Origin: Arthrobacter sp. OV608
Lineage (GTDB): Bacteria; Actinomycetota; Actinomycetes; Actinomycetales; Micrococcaceae
Reading direction: 5' to 3'
Length of the DNA: 64,000 bases
Assembly: GCA_900110595.1 (NCBI GenBank)
Contig: FOEZ01000001.1
Span: 186,001-250,000, forward strand
The notes beneath the pieces were generated by a model. That model saw only the letters and a list, made by a program, of their open reading frames with translations, had not been told where the DNA came from and searched no databases. The translations under genes were made by a program, and so were the position numbers. Positions 44,533 through 52,299 of the stretch are shown here, piece after piece; the stretch's first letter is position 1; every line of letters begins with the position of its first letter.

Positions 44533-45799
44533 CGAGCCTTCTTATCGGGGCTTCGCCATCGTGGGCGCGCCAGTCATCGGGCAACAGATGATCCAGAACG
44601 TCATCGACAGTCACCGCCCCCACAAGCCGGCCGGCATCGTTAACCACCGGGAGGGAGTTCAGGTTGTACGTGGCCAGGGTCCGGGCCACTTCGCTGATAT
44701 GGGCCTGGTCGGACAACGGCTCCAGGTTCTTGTCCACGAGGTTGCCCAGCGACTCGAACGGCGGGAACCGGAGGAGCTGCTGGATGTGGACCACGCCCAG
44801 GAACCGGCCGGTGGGCGTCTCCAGTGGTGGCCGGGCGATGAAGATCGAGGAAGCCAGCGCGGGGGAGAGCTCCTCGCGCCGCACGTGCGCAAGGGCCTCG
44901 GCAACCGTGGCTTCGGGCGGCAGGATCACCGGCACGGGGGTCATCAGGCCGCCGGCAGTGTCCTCGTCGTATTCCAGGAGCCGCCGGACGTCCTCTGCGC
45001 CTTCGGGCTCCATCAGCTGGAGCAGTTCTTCTGCCTGCGCCGAGGGAAGCTCACCGAGGAGGTCGGCGGCGTCGTCGGGGTCCATTTCCTCCAGCACATC
45101 GGCGGCGCGCTGGACGTCCAGGGCGGAGAGGATCTCCACCTGGTCATCCTCCGGAAGCTCCTGCAGGACGTCGGCCAACCGTTCGTCCTGGAGTTCGCTG
45201 GCCACCTCGAAACGGCGTTTATCGCTCATTTCCTGCAGTGCTTCGGCGAAGTCGGCGGGTTTGAGGTCCTCATGGTTTGCCACGAACTGGGTGGCGGCCT
45301 GCGGCTCGGTGCGGGGGCCCTGCAGAGCGTCCGCCCAGTCGATGATCAGGGTTTCGTTGCGCCGCAGCCGGCTTAGCGGCGAGAGCGAATGGCCGCGGCG
45401 GACAAAGAGCTTGCTGACGAACCAGTCGCGTGAGCGGCTCTGGTCCATGGCGATGTCCTCGATGGTGGCGTCGCCGCTGCCGTCGCGGAGGGTGACGCGC
45501 CGGTCGAACATCTCGGCCACCACCAGTGTTTCGGCGCCGCGCTGTTCGAAGCGGCGCAGATTGACCAGGCCGGTGCAGATGATCTGTGTCTGGTCGATCG
45601 AGGTAATCCGCGTCATGGGCACAAAGACGCGCTTTTTGCCGGGTACTTCCACCACGATGCCCACCACGTGCGGGGCTCCCTGCGTCCCGCGGGAGAGCAC
45701 AACAACATCGCGCAGCCGGCCCAGCCGGTCGCCCAGGGGGTCGAAGACGTCGAGTCCCAGCAGTCGCGCCACGAAGACGCGGGTAGGTGTTGTACTCAC
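44516..45799 (-). CDS. MgtE-like cytoplasmic protein (PRC-barrel, MgtE N-domain, CBS pair; no channel)
   Basis: 427-aa soluble protein. N-terminal PRC-barrel-like segments (about 8-70 and 100-160), an MgtE intracellular superhelical N domain (about 175-280, repeated LxELPEDD / LEEMDPDDAADLLGELPS), then two CBS motifs (about 282-405, ending NLNSLPVVNDAGRLVGAVTV). The five-helix MgtE membrane channel is absent, so annotation as a magnesium transporter is unsafe; a Mg2+ or nucleotide sensor is a better inference. Leaderless GTG start after TAGCCT. First gene of the operon with DUF1003 and mrp. Confidence 0.88.
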   Translation of the reverse strand: MSTTPTRVFVARLLGLDVFDPLGDRLGRLRDVVVLSRGTQGAPHVVGIVVEVPGKKRVFVPMTRITSIDQTQIICTGLVNLRRFEQRGAETLVVAEMFDRRVTLRDGSGDATIEDIAMDQSRSRDWFVSKLFVRRGHSLSPLSRLRRNETLIIDWADALQGPRTEPQAATQFVANHEDLKPADFAEALQEMSDKRRFEVASELQDERLADVLQELPEDDQVEILSALDVQRAADVLEEMDPDDAADLLGELPSAQAEELLQLMEPEGAEDVRRLLEYDEDTAGGLMTPVPVILPPEATVAEALAHVRREELSPALASSIFIARPPLETPTGRFLGVVHIQQLLRFPPFESLGNLVDKNLEPLSDQAHISEVARTLATYNLNSLPVVNDAGRLVGAVTVDDVLDHLLPDDWRAHDGEAPIRRLGGRIG

Positions 45800-45811
45800 T
45801 CCTACAGGCTA
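45797..45811 (-). promoter_or_regulatory. leaderless promoter of the MgtE-like/DUF1003/mrp operon
   Basis: On the minus strand TAGCCT (45811-45806), 6 nt, then GTG 45799. Confidence 0.5.
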
Positions 45812-45876
45812 CCGAGTCTGCTCTCTTTTAGCGGAATTTACAGGCAGCACACATGCTGATGGGCAAGAATGGGACT

Positions 45877-46791
45877 ATGGCAAACATATTTGGTGCTCCC
45901 AAGGCCGGCGGCCCCAACGGCATGGACGAAGCCAGGGCCGTTCCCACCGGCGACACCGTCGGCTCCTACACTTCCTACCTGGACGCCCAGAAGGCGGTGG
46001 ACTACCTCGCGGACCAGCAGTTCCCCGTGCAGATGGTGTCCATCGTGGGCAATGAGCTGAAGATGGTGGAGCGGGTAACGGGGCGCCTGAGCTACCCGCG
46101 GGTGGCCTTGTCCGGTGCGCTGAGCGGCATGTGGTTCGGTTTGTTCGTTGGCGTGATGCTCTCCTTCTTCGCGCCGTCACCGGGGTACTTTTCCATCCTG
46201 ACGTCCGTGCTGATGGGTGCTGCCTTCTTTATGCTCTTCGGCATTGTCACGTACGCGATGCAGCGGGGAAAGCGCGACTTCACGTCCACCAGCCAGGTGG
46301 TGGCCACCAACTATGACGTCATCGTGGCGCCCGAGGCTGCACACGAAGCACGGCGGCTCCTGCAGCAGCTGCCCATGACGCGCTCGGACGCCGCCGCAGG
46401 CAGCGGTCCCTATACCCAGCGCGACTACCAGAACCAGCCCTACCAGCAGCCGGGCCAGGGCCCCGCCCGCCCCAACGGCTGGAACGATCCTTATGGCCAG
46501 TCAACCGGTTCTTCTGTGCAGGCCCCTGGTTCAGCTGCGCAGGAAAGCCCGGCCTACGGCGCCTCTGCCGGGCAGCAGGACGACGGCGTCGCGCAGCCGG
46601 CTTCCCCGGCGCCCGCCAGGCGTTACCCGGACCTGCCCGACGGCCGGCCCCAGTACGGCGTCCGGCTGCCGCAGCCTGGTCCTTCCGCCGATGCGCAGGC
46701 CGCTCCCCAGCGCCCGGCCGGCGACCAGGGCCCCCTTGAGGAGCCTCGTCCCGTGGATGAGCAGCGCCCGTCGGGCGATTCGCGGCAGTAG
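45877..46791 (+). CDS. general-stress-protein-17M-like membrane protein
   Basis: 304-aa protein. A cytoplasmic domain (about 28-70, GSYTSYLDAQKAVDYLADQQ) resembling the general stress protein 17M family is followed by two membrane helices (about 77-98 and 104-127) with a Gly-rich turn. A second small domain (about 138-166) and a long disordered Gln/Pro/Gly tail (about 170-304) complete it. ATG 45877 is preferred over 45853 because MANIFGAPK resembles relatives; the SD is poor in both cases. Divergent from the MgtE-like operon, matching Rv1234 next to Rv1232c. Role unknown. Confidence 0.8.
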   Translation: MANIFGAPKAGGPNGMDEARAVPTGDTVGSYTSYLDAQKAVDYLADQQFPVQMVSIVGNELKMVERVTGRLSYPRVALSGALSGMWFGLFVGVMLSFFAPSPGYFSILTSVLMGAAFFMLFGIVTYAMQRGKRDFTSTSQVVATNYDVIVAPEAAHEARRLLQQLPMTRSDAAAGSGPYTQRDYQNQPYQQPGQGPARPNGWNDPYGQSTGSSVQAPGSAAQESPAYGASAGQQDDGVAQPASPAPARRYPDLPDGRPQYGVRLPQPGPSADAQAAPQRPAGDQGPLEEPRPVDEQRPSGDSRQ

Positions 46792-46806
46792 CCGTTCCCA
46801 CAACGC

Positions 46807-46850
46807 AAAAGCGGGGCCGCCGGAGGAATCCGGTGGCCCCGCTTTTGGGG
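46807..46850. terminator. bidirectional terminator between the GSP17M-like gene and pepP
   Basis: A 17-bp stem (46807-46823 with 46830-46846, one G-U) begins with AAAA and ends with TTTT, giving T tracts for both converging genes. Confidence 0.88.
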
Positions 46851-46862
46851 TAATGCGGGGAG

Positions 46863-48443
46863 CTAGTGTGTCCCCTCGGCTTCGCGGTAGATGCCGGCCA
46901 TCCAGTTCTCCACGTCCTCGGCCTTGCGGGGCAGGGCGGCACTGAGGTTGACGGGGCCTGCGGCGGTCATCAGGATGTCATCCTCGATGCGGACGCCAAT
47001 GCCGCGGTACTCCTCCGGAATTGCGAGGTCCTCTTTCTTGAAGTACAGGCCGGGCTCGATGGTGAACACCATGCCTTCGGTGAGGATGCCGTCCAGGTAG
47101 AGCTCCCGCTTGGCCTGCGCGCAGTCGTGGACATCGAGGCCCAGGTGGTGGCTGGTGCCGTGCGGCATCCAGCGCCGGTGCTGCTGGCCCTCCGGGCTGA
47201 TGGCCTCTTCCACGCTGACGGGAAGAAGGCCCCATTCGGCGAGCCGCTCGGCCAGTACGGTGGTGGCAGCGGTGTGGATGTCGCGGAATTTTGTGCCCGG
47301 CTGCGCCGCGGCGAATCCTGCGTCTGCGGCGTCGAGGACAGCCTCGTAGACCTTGCGCTGGACGTCGCTGAACACTCCGGTGGCGGGCAGGGTCCGGGTG
47401 ATGTCCGCGGTGTACAGCGAGTCGGCTTCCACCCCGGCGTCCACCAGCAGGAGCTCGCCGGCGTTGATCTTGCCCGTGTTGCGGGTCCAGTGCAGGACGG
47501 TGGCGTTGTTGCCGGAGGCGGCGATGGTGTCGTAGCCGAGTTCGTTGCCCACCTCCCTGGCGCGGGCGAAGAAGGCGCCTTCCACCACCCGTTCACCCCG
47601 GGCGTGTGTCAGAGCGCGGGGGAGGGCCTTGACTACCTCTTCGAACCCTTCCACAGTGGCGGCGACGGCGAGTTTCATCTGCTCGACCTCCCACTCGTCC
47701 TTGAGCAGGCGCAGCTCGGAGAGGGCTTCGCTGAGCTTCTCATCCAGGGCATCCAGCACAGCGAGGTCCAGGTTGTCCGGGTCCTTGGCGGTGTTGTACC
47801 GGGCAGTGTCCACCAGGGCGTCGATGTTTTCGTCCACCTTGCGTACCAGGCGGATGGAGATGCCGCCGATCTCCGGGGCGCCCACATCCTTGGTGATGGC
47901 CGTCTCGAGCTGGTCGATATGGGCAGTGGCCAGGCCCAGGCGGGCCTCGAATTCGGCCAGCGTGGGGCGGGCTCCGATCCAGAACTCGCCGGAGCGCGAA
48001 TCGGCGTAGAACTGTTCGGTATCGCGCCCGGCCAGGGGCCGGAAGTACAGCGTGGCACGGTGGTTCCCGCCGTCGTCGCCCTTTCCTTCCTCTACAGGCT
48101 CCAGGATCAGGACGGCGTCCGGCTCATGGTCGAGGCCGAGCCCGGTGAGGTGCGCGAAGCCGGAGTGGGGGCGGAAGCGGTAGTCGCAGTCGTTGGAGCG
48201 CACCTTCAGGGGGCCGGCAGGGATGACCAGGCGTTCGCCTTTGAACAGGCCGGAGATGGCCTTGCGCCGGGTCGCGGCGTGGCTGGCCACGGCGTCGCGC
48301 GCCGGGAGTTCCTGGCTGGACGGCGCCCAGTTGCTGGCCATAAAGGCTTTGAAAGCGTCGGAACTGGGCCGCTGGGAGCGGTTGTTGACGCGCTCGTCCA
48401 GGGGCTGGGAAGCAGAATCGGGGGTGTTATCGGCATCGTTCAC
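46863..48443 (-). CDS. pepP: Xaa-Pro aminopeptidase (aminopeptidase P)
   Basis: 526-aa M24B metallopeptidase that removes an N-terminal residue preceding proline. The N-terminal creatinase-like domain (about 30-240) is followed by the pita-bread catalytic domain with dimetal ligands D335, D347 (VDAGVEADSLYTADITR), H432 (HGTSHHLGLDVHD), E463 (IEPGLY) and E487 (VRIEDD). Longer than E. coli PepP (441 aa) through a roughly 50-residue N-terminal extension and an insertion around 118-127 (EEGKGDDGGN). GTG start; divergent from the PHP gene. Confidence 0.95.
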   Translation of the reverse strand: MNDADNTPDSASQPLDERVNNRSQRPSSDAFKAFMASNWAPSSQELPARDAVASHAATRRKAISGLFKGERLVIPAGPLKVRSNDCDYRFRPHSGFAHLTGLGLDHEPDAVLILEPVEEGKGDDGGNHRATLYFRPLAGRDTEQFYADSRSGEFWIGARPTLAEFEARLGLATAHIDQLETAITKDVGAPEIGGISIRLVRKVDENIDALVDTARYNTAKDPDNLDLAVLDALDEKLSEALSELRLLKDEWEVEQMKLAVAATVEGFEEVVKALPRALTHARGERVVEGAFFARAREVGNELGYDTIAASGNNATVLHWTRNTGKINAGELLLVDAGVEADSLYTADITRTLPATGVFSDVQRKVYEAVLDAADAGFAAAQPGTKFRDIHTAATTVLAERLAEWGLLPVSVEEAISPEGQQHRRWMPHGTSHHLGLDVHDCAQAKRELYLDGILTEGMVFTIEPGLYFKKEDLAIPEEYRGIGVRIEDDILMTAAGPVNLSAALPRKAEDVENWMAGIYREAEGTH

Positions 48444-48511
48444 GGCACCATCGTCTCACCAGCATGAAGGCTTGTGCGAATACCTGCATGATCTTGGGAG
48501 CCGGGGTCAAC

Positions 48512-48526
48512 TAGGCTGGGCAGGTG
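48512..48526 (+). promoter_or_regulatory. leaderless promoter of the PHP-domain gene
   Basis: TAGGCT (48512-48517), 6 nt, then GTG 48524. No SD site at a usable distance. Confidence 0.5.
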
Positions 48527-49372
48527 AGGATTGACCTGCATGCCCACTCCAATGTTTCCGACGGCACGGAAAAACCGGCCGACGTCATGGCATCCGCTGC
48601 CCGTGCGGGGCTGGACGTGGTGGCGCTGACCGACCATGACTCCACCGCGGGCTGGGCCGAGGCTTCCGCTGCTGCCGTGGAGTACGGCGTTGCGCTGGTG
48701 CCTGGGATGGAGGTCTCGTGCCGCACTGAGCAGGGAATCAGTGTCCATCTCCTGAGCTACCTGCATGATCCGGACCATCCAGGGCTGCTGGAGGAAATCA
48801 CCAAGGCCAAGGATGCCCGGCTGACCCGTGCTGAGCGGATGGTCACCCTGCTGGCGGAGGATTACCCGCTCACCTGGGACGACGTCATCCACCATGTGGC
48901 GCCGGGCGCCACCCTGGGCCGCCCGCACATCGCCGACGCGCTCGTGGCGGCCGGCGTGGTGGAGGACCGGTCCGAGGCGTTTGCGTCCATCCTCACCTCC
49001 CGGTCCCGCTACTTCATCCAGCACTATGCGCCGGACCCGGCCACCGCCGTCGAACTGGTCCGTGCAGCGGGAGGAGTTCCCGTGTTCGCCCACCCGGTAG
49101 CCTCCGCGCGTGGCCGGATCGTGGGGGAGCGCGTCTATCAGGAGATGATCGACGCCGGGCTGGCCGGCCTGGAAATCGACCACCGCGACAACCCTGAGGA
49201 AGGCCGCGGGTTCCTGCGCAGGCTCGCGGCAAAGCATGACCTGCTGATCACCGGGTCCTCGGACTATCACGGGACCGGCAAACCGAACCTGCTCGGCGAA
49301 AACGTCACCGCCCCTGAGGTCCTCGCCAGGATCGAGGAACTCGGAACCGGAACCACCGTCGTCCGCCCCTGA
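48524..49372 (+). CDS. PHP-domain phosphoesterase
   Basis: 282-aa PHP-fold metal-dependent phosphoesterase. The trinuclear metal site motifs are present: H6/H8 in DLHAHSNVSDGT, LTDHDST, E in GMEVSC, VFAHPVA and the C-terminal SSDYHGT. Stand-alone relatives include the 5'-3' exonuclease RnmR/YciV (5S rRNA maturation, nanoRNA) and nucleoside 3',5'-bisphosphate phosphatases; this length suits that group. GTG start directly at a predicted transcription start. A large palindrome lies just downstream. Confidence 0.88.
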   Translation: MRIDLHAHSNVSDGTEKPADVMASAARAGLDVVALTDHDSTAGWAEASAAAVEYGVALVPGMEVSCRTEQGISVHLLSYLHDPDHPGLLEEITKAKDARLTRAERMVTLLAEDYPLTWDDVIHHVAPGATLGRPHIADALVAAGVVEDRSEAFASILTSRSRYFIQHYAPDPATAVELVRAAGGVPVFAHPVASARGRIVGERVYQEMIDAGLAGLEIDHRDNPEEGRGFLRRLAAKHDLLITGSSDYHGTGKPNLLGENVTAPEVLARIEELGTGTTVVRP

Positions 49373-49390
49373 CCCCATGCCCCAACTGGG

Positions 49391-49436
49391 TAGCGCTATG
49401 TGTCGTTTTGGAGCGTCAAAACGACACTTGGCGCTA
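49391..49436. repeat. 46-bp palindromic (REP-like) element
   Basis: Twenty-base arms 49391-49410 and 49417-49436 are complementary except at two positions, around GAGCGT. The left arm contains GTGTCGTTTTG and the right arm CAAAACGACAC. It fills the 65-nt gap between convergent PHP and methyltransferase genes and could act as a bidirectional terminator or a dispersed repeat. Confidence 0.8.
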
Positions 49437-49437
49437 C

Positions 49438-50310
49438 TTACTTGGGCGGGAAGGACGTGAACTGGGCGTGCGCACCGAGGCGCTTGGCCATGATGTCGAT
49501 GGCAGGCTGGTTCTGGTCCACGCACACAAACCTCCGGCCGAGCTTCGCGGAGACGGCCCCCAGTGTCCCGGAGCCGGCGAAAAAGTCCAGGCACCAGTCG
49601 CCGGGCCGGCTTGAGGCTGCCACCACGCGGCGGACCAGGCCTTCGGGCTTCTGCGTGGGGTAGCCGGTTTTTTCCTTGCCGGTGGGGGAGACGATGGTGT
49701 GCCACCAGACATCAGTGGGCAGCTTGCCCAGTTCACGCTTGGCAGGGGTCACCAGTCCCGGAGCCATGTACGGCTCGCGGTCCACCTCGGCGCTGTCGAA
49801 GTGGTACTTCGCCGGGTTCTTCACGTACACCAGGATGTTGTCGTGCTTTGTGGGCCACCGGTTTTTGGCCCGGGCGCCGTAGTCATAGGCCCAGATGATC
49901 TCGTTCAGGAAGCATTCCCGGCCGAAGATCGCATCCAGCATCACCTTGGCGTAGTGCACCTCGCGGTAGTCCAGGTGCAGGTACAGGGTGCCGTCGTCGG
50001 CCAGCAGGCGCCACGCCTCCACGAGCCGCGGCTCGAGGAAGGACCAGTAATCACTGAACGCGTCGTCGTAGCGGTGCAGCGCACCCTTGATCGTGTCGTA
50101 GGAGCGCCCCTTAAAGCCCAGCCGGTCGCCCGTGCCCTCAGCATTGGCCACCATGGTGGTCTGCTGGCGCTGCTGCGGCCGGCCGGTGTTAAACGGCGGA
50201 TCCACATAAATCAGTGTGAAGGCGCCGTCCGGCAGCGAGGGGAGGAAGTCCGCGTTGTCCGCGTGAACCACCAGGCTGCTGCCGTCCGGCGCCCAGACAG
50301 TGTCAGTCAT
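49438..50310 (-). CDS. site-specific DNA methyltransferase (beta class, N4/N6), solitary
   Basis: 290-aa adenine-N6 or cytosine-N4 methyltransferase. The catalytic motif DPPFNTG is at 37-43, before the SAM-binding FFAGSGTLG at 243-251, so motif order is beta class. Motif X-like YPTQKPEGLVRRVV is at 217-230. No restriction endonuclease or specificity gene is nearby. It starts 8 nt after the DEAD helicase stop and is almost certainly co-transcribed with it. A housekeeping or regulatory methylase is more likely than a restriction-modification enzyme. Target sequence unknown. Confidence 0.9.
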   Translation of the reverse strand: MTDTVWAPDGSSLVVHADNADFLPSLPDGAFTLIYVDPPFNTGRPQQRQQTTMVANAEGTGDRLGFKGRSYDTIKGALHRYDDAFSDYWSFLEPRLVEAWRLLADDGTLYLHLDYREVHYAKVMLDAIFGRECFLNEIIWAYDYGARAKNRWPTKHDNILVYVKNPAKYHFDSAEVDREPYMAPGLVTPAKRELGKLPTDVWWHTIVSPTGKEKTGYPTQKPEGLVRRVVAASSRPGDWCLDFFAGSGTLGAVSAKLGRRFVCVDQNQPAIDIMAKRLGAHAQFTSFPPK

Positions 50311-50318
50311 AAAGGGGT

Positions 50319-52010
50319 TTAGGCCTCGGTGCTGCCAGGCTGTGCGGCCTTGTCGCCGGCCACGACCTCACCGTTGCGGCGGCGGGTCCGCGTCCGCGGG
50401 CGGCGGGTACGCGAGGGCTGTTCCGTTTCGGTGGCGGCGGGGGCTTCACCGGCGGCGGCAGGGCTTTCGGCCGCATCGGACGTACGACGGCGGCGCTCAC
50501 CGGAGCGGCCGGTGTCCCCACCAGTGCGGCCGCCTTCGCGGTTTCCGCTACGGCCCTCACGGCCGCGGTTGTCCCGGTCACGGCCGTCGCGGGTACGACC
50601 TGCGTCGCGGCCGCTGCGGCTGTTCTTCTTGCCAGTCTCGCCCAGGTCCTCCAGGACCTCTGCGTCGACGCCGGCCAGGGTGCGCTTATCGCGCGGCAGG
50701 CGGCCTTTGGTGCCCTCAGGGATGTCGAGGTCCGTGTACAGGTGCGGGGAGGACGAGTACGTTTCCACCGGCTCGGGCACACTCAGGCCCAAGGCCTTGT
50801 TGATCAGGCCCCAGCGAGGCATGTCGTCCCAGTCCACGAAAGTGACGGCAGTGCCCTTGTTGCCGGCGCGGCCGGTACGGCCCACGCGGTGCAGATAGAT
50901 CTTTTCGTCTTCGACGCACTGGTAGTTGATGACATGGGTGACGTCCTCGACGTCGATGCCGCGGGCGGCCACGTCGGTTGCCACGAGGACGTCCACCTTG
51001 TTGTTGCGGAAGGCCCGGAGTGCCTGCTCGCGGGCGCCCTGGCCCAGGTCGCCGTGGATGGCGGCAGCGGCGAACCCGCGGTCCACCAGTTCCTCGGCCA
51101 CCTTCGCGGCGGTGCGCTTGGTCTTGGTGAAGATGATGGTGCGCCCGCGGCCCTTGGCCTGGAGGATGCGGGCCACCACCTCGATTTTGTCCATGCTGTG
51201 GGCACGGTAGATCAGCTGGCGGATGTCGCGCTTGGTCAGGCCTTCATCCTCCGGGTCCGCAGCGCGGATGTGGGTGGGCTGCGTCATGTAGCGGCGGGCC
51301 ATGGCGATGACCGGGCCGGGCATGGTGGCGGAGAACAGCAGGGTCTGGCGCACGGCCGGCGTTGCGGCGATAAGGGTTTCGACGTCGGGCAGGAAGCCGA
51401 GGTCCAGCATCTCGTCGGCCTCGTCCAGGATGACGATCTTAACGTTTTTCAGGCTCAGGTGCTTCTGCTTGAAGAGGTCGATGAGGCGGCCTGGCGTGCC
51501 CACCACAACCTCTACTCCCTGCTTCAGGGCTTCCACCTGGGGCTCATAGGCGCGGCCGCCGTAGATGGTCGCAATGCGGGCGTTGCGCTTCCGCGAGGCG
51601 GTCTGCAGGTCATTGGCCACCTGCACTGCGAGTTCGCGGGTAGGAACGATGACCAGGGCCTGCGGCGCACCGGGGACCGCGAGCTTGTCGTAACCGGGAT
51701 CGTCCTGGCCCACCACGCGCTGCAGCGCGGGGATGCCGAAACCGAGGGTCTTGCCGGTACCGGTTTTGGCCTGGCCGATGATGTCGTGGCCGGACAGGGC
51801 CACCGGCAGGGTCATGGCCTGGATGGGGAACGGGTGTGTAATTCCGGCGTCGGCCAGGGATTCCACGATGTCGGCGCGCACGTTGTAGTCCGCGAAGGAT
51901 TTTTCCGCGATTTCATGCGGCTTCTCATCCGAGATGATGGTTTCTTCGGGCTCGATGGTTTCGGTGCCGGACTCGTCGGTCAGAAGCTGGTGGGTATGCA
52001 ATTCACTCAC
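50319..52010 (-). CDS. DEAD-box ATP-dependent RNA helicase
   Basis: 563-aa DEAD-box helicase of the CsdA/RhlE group (M. tuberculosis Rv3211-like). Q-motif Q64, motif I AKTGTGKT 81-88, DEAD 196-199, SAT 227-229 and HRVGRTGRAG in the second RecA domain are intact. The C-terminus (about 460-563) is a disordered basic RGG/RDGR-rich tail for RNA binding. Such enzymes remodel rRNA or mRNA, often in the cold. GTG start with AAGGAAA about 10 nt upstream. A 289-nt upstream gap may contain a long regulatory leader. Confidence 0.95.
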   Translation of the reverse strand: MSELHTHQLLTDESGTETIEPEETIISDEKPHEIAEKSFADYNVRADIVESLADAGITHPFPIQAMTLPVALSGHDIIGQAKTGTGKTLGFGIPALQRVVGQDDPGYDKLAVPGAPQALVIVPTRELAVQVANDLQTASRKRNARIATIYGGRAYEPQVEALKQGVEVVVGTPGRLIDLFKQKHLSLKNVKIVILDEADEMLDLGFLPDVETLIAATPAVRQTLLFSATMPGPVIAMARRYMTQPTHIRAADPEDEGLTKRDIRQLIYRAHSMDKIEVVARILQAKGRGRTIIFTKTKRTAAKVAEELVDRGFAAAAIHGDLGQGAREQALRAFRNNKVDVLVATDVAARGIDVEDVTHVINYQCVEDEKIYLHRVGRTGRAGNKGTAVTFVDWDDMPRWGLINKALGLSVPEPVETYSSSPHLYTDLDIPEGTKGRLPRDKRTLAGVDAEVLEDLGETGKKNSRSGRDAGRTRDGRDRDNRGREGRSGNREGGRTGGDTGRSGERRRRTSDAAESPAAAGEAPAATETEQPSRTRRPRTRTRRRNGEVVAGDKAAQPGSTEA

Positions 52011-52299
52011 TGGGGAGTTTCCTTATTCATTTGGGCATTGGCGCTGCCTGCTCAACGGGCCTGCCGTAAGGCTGTTCCGGAGCACGCTCGGGCGCACAAG
52101 CAATTCCAGTGGAAGCCGATCGCGGGCTATCTAAATGCTGGCACTGGTGACCAGCGGGTAAATCTCAAGATCGCGTAGGGGCGGGCTTGTTGGTTTCAAA
52201 TCAAGGAAATCAACGACCGGGCATCCATTTCTACTCCTTCAGTCTAGCGGCAGGGAGGCCAAATACCGGCTTTGGGCCTGCAACGCCGCCCCGGTACTG
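52011..52299 (-). other. upstream region of the DEAD-box helicase gene
   Basis: A 289-nt non-coding gap. Besides the AAGGAAA ribosome-binding site I see no strong hairpin or ORF. Cold-induced helicase genes often have long leaders, which this could accommodate. The RNB ribonuclease gene ends at 52300, so its terminator may also be here. Confidence 0.35.

Noticed and set aside
44516..45799. Magnesium transporter MgtE
   Set aside because: The channel helices are absent; only the sensor-like cytoplasmic domains are present.
46866..48467. 533-codon open frame antisense to pepP
   Set aside because: Mirror of the real gene in high-GC DNA; composition is Gly/Val/Asp-rich with no recognisable domain, while the opposite strand has intact peptidase motifs.
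49438..50310. Restriction-modification system
   Set aside because: Only the methyltransferase is present; neighbours are a PHP phosphoesterase and an RNA helicase.
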